Made by a program: the position numbers and the translations under genes. Source: Candidatus Liminaster caballi (GTDB lineage: Bacteria; Bacteroidota; Bacteroidia; Bacteroidales; UBA3663). Taken from it: 56,440 nt of DNA. Location: contig JAGHUA010000037.1 of the NCBI GenBank assembly GCA_018065085.1, forward strand, positions 1 to 56,440. The letters run 5' to 3'. Each line of letters opens with the position of its first letter. Within the stretch, counting starts at the first letter, position 1. Below the pieces are notes generated by a model. That model had not been told where the DNA came from. It did no database searches and saw only the letters and a program-made list of their open reading frames with translations. Of this stretch, positions 40,071 to 49,837 are shown piece after piece.

Positions 40071-40841
40071 TTGAGATACTTTATCTATCTGCAGTACGAC
40101 GGCACGAACTACCACGGTTGGCAAACTCAGCCAGACGCGGTTTCGGTGCAGGAAACCATTGAACAAAAGCTCTCGATGCTCATGCGTCGGGAGTTGTTCA
40201 TTGTTGGCGCGGGGCGCACCGACACCGGCGTGCACGCCCGTCTGATGGTGGCTCACTTCGACACCGACGCCGAGGTCGATTGCCAGCAGCTGGCGTTCAA
40301 GCTCAACAACACCCTGCCGCCCGACATCAGCATCCTCCGCATCGTGAGGGTGAGGGACGACGCCCACGCAAGGTTTTCGCCCGTCGCGCGTACATATAAA
40401 TATTATATCACGCGCAGGAAGGCAATCTTCAACCGCACGTTCATGACCCGTGTGTTCGAACCCCTCGACGTCGAGATGATGAACCATGCCGCCGCCAAGC
40501 TCTTCTGCTACCGCGACTTCACTTCGTTCGCCAAACTGCATTCCGACACAAAGACCAACATCTGCAACGTGATGGAGGCCTACTGGCAGCAACCTGAGCC
40601 GGACACCTACGTCTTCACGATCAAGGCCGACCGATTCCTGCGCAACATGGTGCGCGCCGTGGTTGGTACGCTCGTGCTGGTGGGGCGCCACAAGCTCACG
40701 GTCAAGGAGTTTGCCGAGGTCATCGAACGCAAGGACCGCTGCACGGCTGGCGACTCGATGGCCGCCCAGGGCCTCTTCCTTGAGGATATTGAGTATCCGA
40801 ATGACATCTTTATTGACCAAGAAGATGCCTTTCGCCCGTAA
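40071..40841 (+). CDS. truA: tRNA pseudouridine synthase A
   Basis: This 256-residue enzyme forms pseudouridine at tRNA positions 38-40. The catalytic Asp lies in GAGRTDTGVHAR, with KYYITRRKA and FLRNMVRAVVGTLVLVG as further family segments. It begins at TTG 40071 (MRYFIYLQYDGTNYHGWQ), since the conserved YDGTNYHGW block is too close to allow a later start. It is 21 nt after galK and probably co-transcribed. Confidence 0.95.
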   Translation: MRYFIYLQYDGTNYHGWQTQPDAVSVQETIEQKLSMLMRRELFIVGAGRTDTGVHARLMVAHFDTDAEVDCQQLAFKLNNTLPPDISILRIVRVRDDAHARFSPVARTYKYYITRRKAIFNRTFMTRVFEPLDVEMMNHAAAKLFCYRDFTSFAKLHSDTKTNICNVMEAYWQQPEPDTYVFTIKADRFLRNMVRAVVGTLVLVGRHKLTVKEFAEVIERKDRCTAGDSMAAQGLFLEDIEYPNDIFIDQEDAFRP

Positions 40842-40922
40842 AAATGGTGCCTTTTGTCCGTCGAAATGATGATTTTTAAGCCAATTTTGATATTTATAAA
40901 CCCTGATTTTTACCATATCATG

Positions 40923-43040
40923 ATGAAAAAACTCATTCTAACCTCGTTCGTGGCTGCCGTGACTTCGCTCTCGGCCATGGCTGCCGAACACACTTTCGAC
41001 ATCGAGGTGAGCAAGTTGGGCGCACCAATCCAACCTACGATGTACGGAATCTTTTTTGAAGACATTAACTTCGGTGCTGACGGCGGCCTCTATGCCGAGA
41101 TGATCAAGAACCGTTCGTTCGAATTTGGCAACCCTCTGCAGGGATGGCGCGTGTCGGGCAACGTGGAGGTACGTACCGACGGCTGCAAGTTCGAGAATAA
41201 CCCTCACTACCTGCGCCTTTCATACTCCGGCCACAAGGTGAAGCACACCGCTCTGGAGAATGAAGGCTTCTTCGGCGTTACGCTCAAGAAGGGCGAAACC
41301 TACCGCTTCTCGGTTTGGGCACGCTGTCCGGAAGGCGGCAAGAGCAGCCTTGAGGTGCAGCTCGTTGACGAGGCCCTCGACCGCAACTACCAGTGCATCG
41401 GCCGTGAAGCCGTGACCATCGAAGGCAAGGAGTGGAAGAAATATGAAGCTGAGCTCAAGTGTGTGGCCGACTGCCCTGACGGACGTCTGCGCATCTTCCT
41501 CCACGACGCACGCAACCGCAAGCCAAGCAACAGCTCGCAGCCAGCCGTTACCGACGTGGAGCACATCAGCCTTTTCCCATCGACCACTTGGATGAACCGT
41601 CCGGGCGGTATGCGTCAGGATCTGGCTCAGGCGCTCTATGACCTCCATCCGGGCGTGTTCCGTTTCCCTGGCGGTTGCATCGTCGAGGGTACTGACCTCG
41701 AGGATCGCTATCAGTGGAAGCACACCGTAGGCCCTGTTGAGAACCGTAAGTACAACCTCAACCGCTGGCAGTATGAATTCGACTACCGATTCTATGCCGA
41801 CTACTACCAGTCATACGGTCTTGGCTTCTTCGAGTATTTCCAGCTCGCCGAGGATTTCGGTGCTGCTCCTCTGCCTGTGCTCTGCTGCGGAATGACCTGC
41901 CAGTTTGAGAACGACATCAAGGACGAAGCTAAGTACCACGTGGCTGTCGAGGATCTCGATCCTTACATCCAGGATGCCGTCGATCTCGTGGAGTTCGCCA
42001 ATGGCGACCCTGAGACAACCAAATGGGGTAAGCTCCGCGCTGAGATGGGTCACCCTGCTCCATTCGGCTTGAAGTATCTCGCCATCGGCAACGAGCAGTG
42101 GGATTATGACCAGGCACACGGTCACAACGGCGAGGCAAATGCTGCATACACCAAGCGCCTCAAGCGCTTCATCGACGTGCTGCGTGTCAAGTGCCCAGAC
42201 ATCAAGATCATCGGCACCACAGGCCCTAACTCTGAGGGTTGGGATTTCGACCTCCTCCAGCCACGCATGAAGGAGCTCGGCGTCGATCTCTATGACGAGC
42301 ACTTCTACCGCAACGAGGCATGGTTCCTCGGCAAGGCAAAGGACAAGAAGGGTAACCTGATCAAGGGTTGCGGCGCCCTGCGCTATGATTCGTACGACCG
42401 CAAGGGTCCTAAGATCTTCGCCGGTGAGTATGCATGCCACGGCTCTGGCAAGTTCGCCGACGGCAAGGAGAAGAAGTGCAACCACTTCGAGACATCGCTC
42501 TATGAGGCAGCATTCATGACCGGTATCGAGCGTAATGCCGACATCGTTCACATGGCCACATACGCACCTCTCTTCGCTCATGTCAAGGGTTGGCAGTGGC
42601 GTCCGGATCTTATCTGGTTCGACAATAGCCGCTCGATGCGTTCGGTAAGCTACTACGTACAGCAGCTCTACAGCCACTATAAGGGCACAAATGTGCTCTC
42701 TTGCTCGATGAACAAACAGCCGATCGCAGGTCAGGACGGTCAGGACGACCTCTTCGCAACCGCATGCTACGACAAGGAGCGCAACGCCGTGATTGTCAAG
42801 GTGGTCAACACTGGCAACGTGGCTCAGAGCGTTAAGTTCGGTTGGACAGGCAAGAAGGAGGATCTCAAGACAGGTTACAAGGCTCTCAAGGTCATCACTC
42901 TCCACAGCGACGACCTCGATGCCGACAACACTCTCGACGATCCTAACCACATCACTCCTCAGACAGAGATCCTCGATCCTGCAACATCTGAGTTCACTGT
43001 CGGCGCGAAGTCTTTCCAGGTGTTCGTGTTCGAGAAGTAA
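40923..43040 (+). CDS. Secreted GH51 alpha-L-arabinofuranosidase (long form)
   Basis: This 705-residue enzyme has a signal peptide (MKKLILTSFVAAVTSLSAMA). A short N-terminal strand that belongs to the GH51 fold is followed by a CBM-like insert (about 60-200), then the catalytic barrel. The acid/base Glu lies in LAIGNEQWDYDQ and the nucleophile Glu in KIFAGEYACHGSG. It removes terminal arabinofuranose from arabinan or arabinoxylan in the periplasm or outside the cell. I chose ATG 40923; the frame extends to 40854 but that would bury the signal peptide. A sister enzyme follows 83 nt downstream. Confidence 0.93.
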   Translation: MKKLILTSFVAAVTSLSAMAAEHTFDIEVSKLGAPIQPTMYGIFFEDINFGADGGLYAEMIKNRSFEFGNPLQGWRVSGNVEVRTDGCKFENNPHYLRLSYSGHKVKHTALENEGFFGVTLKKGETYRFSVWARCPEGGKSSLEVQLVDEALDRNYQCIGREAVTIEGKEWKKYEAELKCVADCPDGRLRIFLHDARNRKPSNSSQPAVTDVEHISLFPSTTWMNRPGGMRQDLAQALYDLHPGVFRFPGGCIVEGTDLEDRYQWKHTVGPVENRKYNLNRWQYEFDYRFYADYYQSYGLGFFEYFQLAEDFGAAPLPVLCCGMTCQFENDIKDEAKYHVAVEDLDPYIQDAVDLVEFANGDPETTKWGKLRAEMGHPAPFGLKYLAIGNEQWDYDQAHGHNGEANAAYTKRLKRFIDVLRVKCPDIKIIGTTGPNSEGWDFDLLQPRMKELGVDLYDEHFYRNEAWFLGKAKDKKGNLIKGCGALRYDSYDRKGPKIFAGEYACHGSGKFADGKEKKCNHFETSLYEAAFMTGIERNADIVHMATYAPLFAHVKGWQWRPDLIWFDNSRSMRSVSYYVQQLYSHYKGTNVLSCSMNKQPIAGQDGQDDLFATACYDKERNAVIVKVVNTGNVAQSVKFGWTGKKEDLKTGYKALKVITLHSDDLDADNTLDDPNHITPQTEILDPATSEFTVGAKSFQVFVFEK

Positions 43041-43115
43041 TTGCTCTTCGTGTCTTCCTAATTTCGTAATTCGTTTTTCGTAATTCGTAATTTAGTAATT
43101 CGTAATTTAGTATTT
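43041..43115. repeat. TAATTCGT-type tandem tract between the GH51 genes
   Basis: The 83-nt gap is filled by TTTCGTAATTCG, TAATTCGTAATTTAG and TAATTCGTAATTTAGTATTTCG repeats. It resembles the other low-complexity fillers inside operons. Confidence 0.7.
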
Positions 43116-43123
43116 CGTTTCCT

Positions 43124-44716
43124 ATGAAAAAGATACTGACATTAGCCCTGTCGCTGGCCGCCATTTCGACGGTCAGCGCTCAGGACGTTATGCTGACCCT
43201 GCATCCCGATAAGGCAGAGACGGTCATCCCTAAGGAGATTTACGGACAGTTTGCCGAACACCTCGGTCGTTGTATCTACGGCGGCATCTGGGTGGGCAAG
43301 GATTCGGAAATCCCTAACATCGAGGGCTATCGCAAGGATGTCTTCGAGGCATTGAAAGACCTTCAGGTGCCTGTGATGCGCTGGCCGGGCGGCTGCTTCG
43401 CCGACGAATATCACTGGCGTGACGGCATCGGCCCTCAGGAGGGTCGCCGCAAGATGGTCAACACCAACTGGGGCGGTACGGTCGAGGACAATTCGTTCGG
43501 CACGCACGAGTTCCTGAACCTCTGCGAGATGCTCGGTTGCGAGCCATACATCTCAGGCAATGTGGGTTCGGGCACAGTGCAGGAAATGGCTGAATGGGTC
43601 GAGTACATGAACTCTGACACCAATTCGACCATCGCTGAGGAACGCCGTAAGAATGGCCGCGAGAAGCCATGGAACGTGAAGTATTTCGGCGTTGGCAACG
43701 AGTCGTGGGGTTGCGGCGGCAACATGAAGATTGAGTATTACACCAACCTCTATCGCCGTTACAATACCTACGCACGCAACTACGGCGATAACCGCCTGTT
43801 CCGCATCGCTTCGGGTGCAAACGGTGGCGACACTCACTGGATGGACGTGGCTATGCGCGAGTGCCGTCACAACATGGATGGCATCTCGGTGCACTTCTAC
43901 GCCGTGCGCGATTGGGGTTCGGAGGACGATCCGATCACCGGCATTCCTATGGGCAAGAAGGGTTCGGCTCTCGTCTTCTCTGATCAGGAGTATTATGAGA
44001 TCGTCTCTAAGTCGCTTGAGATTGAGGATATTATCCGCGCTCACATCGCCGTAATGGACAAGTACGACCCGAAGAAGAACGTAGCTATCATGTTCGATGA
44101 GTGGGGCACATGGTTCAACGTCGAACCTGGCACAAATCCTGGCTGGCTCTATCAGCAGAGCACCATGCGCGACGCCATCGTGGCTGCATCGACGCTCAAC
44201 ATCTTCCACAAATACACCGACCGCGTGAAGATGGCTAACATCGCTCAGGTGGTGAACGTGCTCCAGTCGATGATTCTCACCAACGAGAAGAACCCTTCCG
44301 ACCCTTGTGTGCTCACGCCTACATACCACGTCTTCAAGATGTATAATGCCCATAAGGAGGGTAAGTTCGTGCCAGCCGACCTCGTTTGCAACCATATTCA
44401 GGTCAATGACAAGGAGCAGGTGCCTGTGGTTTCGTCTTCGGCTTCGCTCAAGGACGGCGTCATCACTCTCTCGCTTGCCAACATGGATCTCAATCAAAAG
44501 CACACCGTGTCGGTCAGCATCGACGGTAAGCAGGTGGCCAGCGCTGAAGGTCAGGTCATCACTTCTGCCGACATTCATGACTACAACGACTTCGGACGCC
44601 GTGAATCTGTCTATCCGCACGTCTTTACTGACTCTAAGATCGGCAAGAAGGACGGTAAGCTGACCGTCACTCTCCCTGCCCACTCGGTGGTCACACTCAC
44701 CGTCAAGACGAAGTAA
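43124..44716 (+). CDS. Secreted GH51 alpha-N-arabinofuranosidase (short form)
   Basis: This 530-residue enzyme has a signal peptide ([19 protein letters not shown]). It goes directly into the GH51 core ([20 protein letters not shown]). The acid/base Glu is in [12 protein letters not shown] and the nucleophile Glu in [12 protein letters not shown]. It differs from the upstream GH51 enzyme in lacking the CBM-like insert and belongs to the typical bacterial AbfA-like branch. The pair probably acts on different linkages or chain lengths of arabinose-containing plant polymers. No SusC/SusD pair is next to them. Confidence 0.94.
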   Translation: MKKILTLALSLAAISTVSAQDVMLTLHPDKAETVIPKEIYGQFAEHLGRCIYGGIWVGKDSEIPNIEGYRKDVFEALKDLQVPVMRWPGGCFADEYHWRDGIGPQEGRRKMVNTNWGGTVEDNSFGTHEFLNLCEMLGCEPYISGNVGSGTVQEMAEWVEYMNSDTNSTIAEERRKNGREKPWNVKYFGVGNESWGCGGNMKIEYYTNLYRRYNTYARNYGDNRLFRIASGANGGDTHWMDVAMRECRHNMDGISVHFYAVRDWGSEDDPITGIPMGKKGSALVFSDQEYYEIVSKSLEIEDIIRAHIAVMDKYDPKKNVAIMFDEWGTWFNVEPGTNPGWLYQQSTMRDAIVAASTLNIFHKYTDRVKMANIAQVVNVLQSMILTNEKNPSDPCVLTPTYHVFKMYNAHKEGKFVPADLVCNHIQVNDKEQVPVVSSSASLKDGVITLSLANMDLNQKHTVSVSIDGKQVASAEGQVITSADIHDYNDFGRRESVYPHVFTDSKIGKKDGKLTVTLPAHSVVTLTVKTK

Positions 44717-44780
44717 GATTCCATCTCAAACCTGTCCTTTCAATCGGCTCTTCAGAGAGCAGATGGCTATAAATTAAACA

Positions 44781-44821
44781 AATTGTGCCGCAAGTCATCT
44801 CGACCTGCGGCACATTGTTTA
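44781..44821 (+). terminator. Terminator after the GH51 genes
   Basis: TGTGCCGCA at 44784-44792 pairs with TGCGGCACA at 44806-44814, and a T-rich run follows (TTGTTTATTTTAT). A second low-complexity stretch of CTTAGAATCTTAG repeats lies at 44868-44918, at the 3' end of the porin gene. Confidence 0.85.
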
Positions 44822-44908
44822 TTTTATATGACTCTGCAATCTGCTTAAAACATCAGAGATAGAGTTATGCTAATCTTAGGAAACTTAGTACCTTAGAATC
44901 TTAGCATC

Positions 44909-46111
44909 TTAGAATCTTACGTATGTCTCAACCCAGAGCTCGTTGAAGTGACGGTCGAGCGAGGTGCGGACATCGTTGTAGTTATACTGGATCTGAACCT
45001 TGAGGTTCTTATGGAGCTGGAACTCTGGGATGAGCGAGTAGATGCACTGGGCAGAATTCCAAGAACGGCTGATGCGAGCTGTCTGATACTGAGCCGAGAG
45101 CTTGAACCAGTCGTTGACAGGCATGCCGCCAACTACGTACCATGCGTCGGCATTGCCCTTGCTGCTGTTGTTGGTGCGACCGTAAGCATACTCAGCACGT
45201 GCTGACCAACCCTTGTTCTCGTACTTTGCACCGAAAGCGGCACGCTTGCGGTCATACTCCTTGCCGCCCGAACGGTAAGTGCCTTTCCAGCCGAATGCAC
45301 CGATGTAGAAGTTCTTGATCGGCTGAATCTGAAGGGTTCCGGTAATGTCCTTCTTTGCGTCATTGTCGGCGCAGTTGATGCCAGTGCCGTTCGATACCAT
45401 GAGCTGATAGTGGAAGAGGTAGTACTGATCCTTGCTTGAATTGTTGGAAACCTTGAGGAAGTCACCCTGCACCTGGATACCCTGATCACGGCCGCCGTTG
45501 GCGCTGCCCTTGGTGTCGGCATCAGTGCCGAGATAGTCATTGTGACCTGTAAGGTACTTGGTCATGAGCGAATAGTCGCCTGTCGAAATGTCCCAAGGGT
45601 TCATTGGGTTCTCAAAACCGAACGCACGCTTGAACTGACCTACCTTAACCTTGAAGAAGTCGTAGTGTGCCCACTCAACGAAGAAGTCCTTCATGTGGAA
45701 ACCGTCGTTGTTTGTCTGGAGCTGGATGCGATACTTGAAATCCTTGAGGATTGTGCCGTCAACATAGAGACGGATGAGGCGCTGCGAGAAGCCGCCGCCA
45801 CGGGTTGGGTTGTTCCACTTGGTCGGCTTGTTGTTGCTGTCAAAGGCTGTAGGATAGTTGTCCTGATCCTTGTACGAGTACTTGCCGATGAAGTAGCCGC
45901 CGAACTTAGGTGCCGAGGCAAAGCCCTTGACGTCGCGTCCGTAGGTCATTTCTTCCTGCTTGCTGCCGTTTTCAGGAGCAGCCATATTGCTCTCGATGTA
46001 GCTGTTCAACGCTGATGTGAGAAAACCGGAACCCTCTGTTTCGAGCGGTTCGTCGGCCATGGCTGGAAGCATGAAGGCAGCTGCTGCCATGACGGTAAAT
46101 AATTTCTTCAT
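44909..46111 (-). CDS. Phosphate-selective-porin (O/P-type) outer-membrane protein
   Basis: This 400-residue protein has a signal peptide (MKKLFTVMAAAAFMLPAMA), alternating beta strands and a C-terminal aromatic residue (WVETYVRF) typical of outer-membrane barrels. The pattern FRIQLQTNN-like strands with FFVEWAHYDFFKVKVGQFKR matches the porin O/P family. It would admit anions or small organic acids. It lies 127 nt after the DASS transporter and may bring that transporter's substrate into the periplasm, which is inferred. Confidence 0.85.
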   Translation of the reverse strand: MKKLFTVMAAAAFMLPAMADEPLETEGSGFLTSALNSYIESNMAAPENGSKQEEMTYGRDVKGFASAPKFGGYFIGKYSYKDQDNYPTAFDSNNKPTKWNNPTRGGGFSQRLIRLYVDGTILKDFKYRIQLQTNNDGFHMKDFFVEWAHYDFFKVKVGQFKRAFGFENPMNPWDISTGDYSLMTKYLTGHNDYLGTDADTKGSANGGRDQGIQVQGDFLKVSNNSSKDQYYLFHYQLMVSNGTGINCADNDAKKDITGTLQIQPIKNFYIGAFGWKGTYRSGGKEYDRKRAAFGAKYENKGWSARAEYAYGRTNNSSKGNADAWYVVGGMPVNDWFKLSAQYQTARISRSWNSAQCIYSLIPEFQLHKNLKVQIQYNYNDVRTSLDRHFNELWVETYVRF

Positions 46112-46188
46112 AATTGAAAAGTTATATTATTACAATATCCTATTTATAATTACAAAATCCTACTTGTAAAAATGGATTTTAGTACAAT

Positions 46189-46215
46189 ACCCTCCCCGTC
46201 GGATGGGGGAGGGCA
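46189..46215. repeat. GC-rich palindromic repeat, copy G
   Basis: CCCTCCCCGTCGGATGGGGG then AGGG, a short palindrome related to copies A-F. It lies between the DASS transporter and porin genes and might also act as an RNA hairpin. Confidence 0.6.
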
Positions 46216-46238
46216 TGAATATGATGGTGAAATGTTTT

Positions 46239-47735
46239 TTATCCGAAGATGAATGGAAGCTTCAGCCAGAAGAAGCCGATGACAAGGCCGAGGATGCCGA
46301 CGATGATACCCACCTTCATCATCTCGCTCTGCTTGATGAAGCCAGTAGAGTGAGCGATAGCGTTCGGAGGGGTAGAGATTGGCAGGATCATTGAAACTGA
46401 TGCTGCTACGGCAACGCAAAGGAGCATCTGCACAACCTCACCGTTGGTGATTGCACCGGCATTGTTCATGGCACCTGCCACAACACCAAGCACAGGCACG
46501 AGCAGTGATGCTGCAGCTGAGTGGCTGATGAAGTTAGAGAAGCCGAAGCATACGAGCGATGCGATGATCATGACGAGGACGTATGGCCAGCTTGCGAATG
46601 GGATGGCATCGACCAGAACCTTTGAAAGACCTGATGCGTTGAGCGCAACACCAAGTGCAAAACCGCCGGCTACCATCCAGAGCACTGCCCAGTTGATTTC
46701 CGAAAGGTCGTGCTTGTCGATAACGCCTGTGACGGCGAATACGGCAACAGGTACGAGAGCCACGATGAAGCTGTTAAGGCCAAGGTCATAAACACCGTCG
46801 ATCTTGCCGAAGCACCAGAGAAGGATGGTGGCAGCGAAGGTGATGATGACGATCCATGTCTTGTGTGTCCAGTGGAGCTCGCCTTCGATCTTGAGGTTGA
46901 TTTCCTTCTGCTGGAATGGGAACAGGAGGCGAAGAAGCATCCAGCCGCAAAGCAGGAGAATGATGACGTATGGAACCATCTTGATCATCCACTCGCCAAA
47001 GCCGATGGAGATCTTCATTGTCTCTTCGAGATAGCCGAGGACGATGGTGTTAGGAGGTGTACCGATAGGAGTGGCAATACCGCCGATGTTTGCACCCAGT
47101 GGGATGGCAAGGGCAAGGGCTACACGATCCTTCGAACCTTCAGGCATCTGACGGAGCACAGGGCCAAGGAATGCAAGCATCATGGCTGCTGTAGCTGTGT
47201 TCGATACGAAGGCAGAGAAGATGGCTGTAACCATGATGAAACCGAGAAGCACGGTTGCCGGCTTATTGCCGAACGGAGCGAGGAGCTTCTTGGCAAGAAC
47301 CACATCGATACCCGTCTTTGTGAGGGCAATGGCAAGGATGAAACCACCGATGAAGAGAAGGATGGTTGGATCGGCGAAACATGCCATGATGCTCTTGTAC
47401 GATACGTAGGTGGCACCTTCAACGCCCTGGAGAGGCATCAGGCATTTGTCAGATATGGTGAAGAGCATCACCACGATGATCAGCACTGATGTGCACCACG
47501 AAGGAATTGCCTCGGTGAGCCACATAACGGCTGCAAATACGAAGATGGCAATGACTCGCTGCTGCACTGGGTTAAGTCCCTCGATGCCAAAAGCTGCAGT
47601 AGGAAGAAGTGCAATGACAATGGCTACGATGGCGGCAATGACAGCTTTTGCATAACCGCTCATCTGGAAGCGTGTCTTGAGCTTCTTTTTCTGGTATGAG
47701 TTGACCAACTCACTACCTTTGTGACTTGTAAACAT
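46239..47735 (-). CDS. DASS (SLC13) family sodium/anion symporter
   Basis: This 498-residue inner-membrane protein has about 11-12 helices and two substrate/sodium-site signatures of the family, GGIATPIGTPPNTI and LPISTPPNAIAHS. Family members carry dicarboxylates, citrate or sulfate with sodium; the precise anion cannot be told. The N-terminal 26 residues (MFTSHKGSELVNSYQ..) are hydrophilic, and MSGYAKAV at residue 25 is an alternative start. A -10-like TACCTTTG (47788-47781, minus strand) is upstream. The porin follows on the same strand. Confidence 0.92.
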   Translation of the reverse strand: MFTSHKGSELVNSYQKKKLKTRFQMSGYAKAVIAAIVAIVIALLPTAAFGIEGLNPVQQRVIAIFVFAAVMWLTEAIPSWCTSVLIIVVMLFTISDKCLMPLQGVEGATYVSYKSIMACFADPTILLFIGGFILAIALTKTGIDVVLAKKLLAPFGNKPATVLLGFIMVTAIFSAFVSNTATAAMMLAFLGPVLRQMPEGSKDRVALALAIPLGANIGGIATPIGTPPNTIVLGYLEETMKISIGFGEWMIKMVPYVIILLLCGWMLLRLLFPFQQKEINLKIEGELHWTHKTWIVIITFAATILLWCFGKIDGVYDLGLNSFIVALVPVAVFAVTGVIDKHDLSEINWAVLWMVAGGFALGVALNASGLSKVLVDAIPFASWPYVLVMIIASLVCFGFSNFISHSAAASLLVPVLGVVAGAMNNAGAITNGEVVQMLLCVAVAASVSMILPISTPPNAIAHSTGFIKQSEMMKVGIIVGILGLVIGFFWLKLPFIFG

Positions 47736-47875
47736 AGTTTGTTTTAGGTATTATTTGATTTATTTTGTTTTTCAGCGCTGCAAAGGTAACACATTTCTAT
47801 ATAACGTGTACGCGTACGCATGTATTATTTGCTAATATTTTTGCACTTCTGTCATCAACGGCAAGTCTGCATAAC

Positions 47876-47914
47876 AAAAACGATAGTGCTCATCGATAAG
47901 CACTATCGTTTTTT
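47876..47914. terminator. Bidirectional hairpin terminator
   Basis: AAAAACGATAGTGCT (47876-47890) and AGCACTATCGTTTTT (47899-47913) form a 15-bp stem with an 8-nt loop and A/T runs on both sides. It ends the leftward rfbA-rfbB-pgm transcript and could also act in the other direction. Confidence 0.88.
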
Positions 47915-47921
47915 ATGAATG

Positions 47922-47981
47922 CCGTCGGCTGGCGGTCAGTGATAATCTGTTGTCCGTCAGCCGGCGGTCAGTAGTAATATG
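47922..47981. repeat. 28-bp direct duplication after the mutase gene
   Basis: CCGTCGGCTGGCGGTCAGTG.. at 47922-47949 recurs at 47954-47981 (CCGTCAGCCGGCGGTCAGTA..) with a 32-nt period and five mismatches. Confidence 0.75.
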
Positions 47982-48011
47982 CTATCCGGATGTTCGGACG
48001 CATGAGTCGGC

Positions 48012-49751
48012 TCAGATACCGAGCGAAGCGCAGATGAGCTTGAGCTTGGCATCGGCTGCTGCACATGCTGCATCATAGCCGTCCTTGCTCTTCATTGGTG
48101 CAGGAACCTCGCAGTAGAACTTGATCTTTGGCTCGGTGCCTGAAGGACGTACGCTGACCTTGATGCCACCCTCGGTGAAGTACTGCAGTACGTTGCTTGT
48201 AGCTGGCATGTCGATGTCGGTAACCTTGCCACACTCTACGCATGTCTGCTTGAGTGTCTTGAAGTCCTTTGCCAGGACAACCTTCTCGCCGCCCAGTTCC
48301 TTTGGAGGATTGTTGCGGAAGTTCTCCATCATGGCCTTGATCTCGTCAGCGCCTGACTTGCCTGGCTTAACTACGCTGACTGCCTTCTCCTTCTGGAAAC
48401 CGTAGTCGAGGTAGATCTGCATCAGGAGGTCATAGAGAGTCATGCCGTTGTCCTTTGCCCATGCAGCGATCTCGGAGATAAGGCAGATGGATGCCGGAGA
48501 ATCCTTATCGCGCACCTTGTCGAATGGAAGGAAGCCGAACGACTCCTCGCCGCCGCCGATGTATTTCTTGACGCCCTCGTTGACGCGGATGCGGTATGCA
48601 ATCCACTTGAAGCCTGTGTATTCGTCGAAGATCTCGACGTCGTTCTTCTTGGCAATCTTGGCGATGAGCTCTGATGTTACGATGGTCTTCACCATGAACT
48701 CGTTGCCCTTGAGCTGGCCGAGCTTCTTCTTGTTGGTGATGATGTACCAGTAGAACATCATGGCTGTCTGGTTGCCGTTGAGGATCATCCACTTGCCCTT
48801 GTTGTCGCGGCAGACGATGGCAAGACGGTCAGCATCAGGGTCGGAAGCGATCACGAGATCAGCGCCAACCTTGTCGCCGAGCTTCATGCCGAGTGTCATT
48901 GCCTCAGAGTTCTCAGGGTTAGGGCTTACGACGGTTGGGAAGTTGCCGTCGATGACCATCTGCTCACGTACGACGTGGATGTTCTGGAAGCCCCAGCTGC
49001 GCAGTGCCTCAGGGATGATGACGCGACCTGTGCCGTGAAGTGGCGAATAGACGATGTTGAGGTCCTTCTGACGGTTGATAACGTCCTGATCGACCATTGC
49101 CTCCTTGACTGCCTGGAGGTAATCCCAATCCATTTCGCCGCCGATGATCTCGATGAGGTCATAGTTAGGAGTGAACTTCACATCGTCGATGGTAACCTTG
49201 TTAACCTCGTCGATGATGCCTGTGTCGTGAGGACTGAGCACCTGAGCGCCGTCATCCCAGTAAGCTTTGTAGCCGTTGTATTCGCGTGGGTTGTGCGAAG
49301 CTGTGACGTTGACGCCTGCCTGAGCCTTGAGCTGACGGATGGCAAACGAGATCTCAGGAGTTGGGCGGAGGCTCTCAAAGAGATAAACCTTGATGCCGTT
49401 GGCTGAGAAGATGGCAGCCACTGTCTCGGCAAACATACGGCCGTTGTTGCGGCGGTCATGACCTACGACAACGGCTGGCTGGATGCCTGTGAATGCCTTG
49501 TTGATGTAGTTGGCAAAGCCCTGTGTGGCCATACCTACCACGTATTTGTTCATACGGTTGGTGCCGGCACCCATGATGCCGCGCAAACCGCCTGTACCGA
49601 ACTCAAGATTCTGATAGAAAGCGTCGATGAGGGCTGTCTTGTCCTCTGCATCGAGCATTGCCTTGACTTCTGCCTTGGTTTCTTCGTCGAAACCGTCGCC
49701 TAACCAAGCCTGTGCCTTGGCTGTGCATTCTTTAATGAGCTGTTCGTCCAT
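48012..49751 (-). CDS. Phosphoglucomutase/phosphomannomutase
   Basis: This 579-residue alpha-D-phosphohexomutase is of the long form common in Bacteroidetes. The catalytic serine is in TASHNPREYNGYK, the metal loop in IASDPDADRLAIV, the sugar loop in GGGEESFG, and the phosphate-binding region in VRPSGTEPKIKFY. It interconverts hexose 1- and 6-phosphates. Being downstream of rfbA and rfbB on the same strand, it could supply glucose 1-phosphate for dTDP-sugar synthesis. The 83-nt gap to rfbB has TTGTTTTGTTATTATG repeats. Confidence 0.93.
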   Translation of the reverse strand: MDEQLIKECTAKAQAWLGDGFDEETKAEVKAMLDAEDKTALIDAFYQNLEFGTGGLRGIMGAGTNRMNKYVVGMATQGFANYINKAFTGIQPAVVVGHDRRNNGRMFAETVAAIFSANGIKVYLFESLRPTPEISFAIRQLKAQAGVNVTASHNPREYNGYKAYWDDGAQVLSPHDTGIIDEVNKVTIDDVKFTPNYDLIEIIGGEMDWDYLQAVKEAMVDQDVINRQKDLNIVYSPLHGTGRVIIPEALRSWGFQNIHVVREQMVIDGNFPTVVSPNPENSEAMTLGMKLGDKVGADLVIASDPDADRLAIVCRDNKGKWMILNGNQTAMMFYWYIITNKKKLGQLKGNEFMVKTIVTSELIAKIAKKNDVEIFDEYTGFKWIAYRIRVNEGVKKYIGGGEESFGFLPFDKVRDKDSPASICLISEIAAWAKDNGMTLYDLLMQIYLDYGFQKEKAVSVVKPGKSGADEIKAMMENFRNNPPKELGGEKVVLAKDFKTLKQTCVECGKVTDIDMPATSNVLQYFTEGGIKVSVRPSGTEPKIKFYCEVPAPMKSKDGYDAACAAADAKLKLICASLGI

Positions 49752-49769
49752 AGTAAAGAGTTTTTGGGT

Positions 49770-49837
49770 TTGTTAATATGTTGTTTTGTTATTATGTTGT
49801 TTCGTTATTATGCTGTTTCGTCCTTCGTCCTTCTTCA
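49770..49837. repeat. Tandem TTGTTTTGTTATTATG and TTCGTCC tract
   Basis: TTGTTTTGTTATTATG, TTGTTTCGTTATTATG and CTGTTTCGTCCTTCG repeat at about 16 nt and fill the gap between the mutase and rfbB genes. Confidence 0.7.
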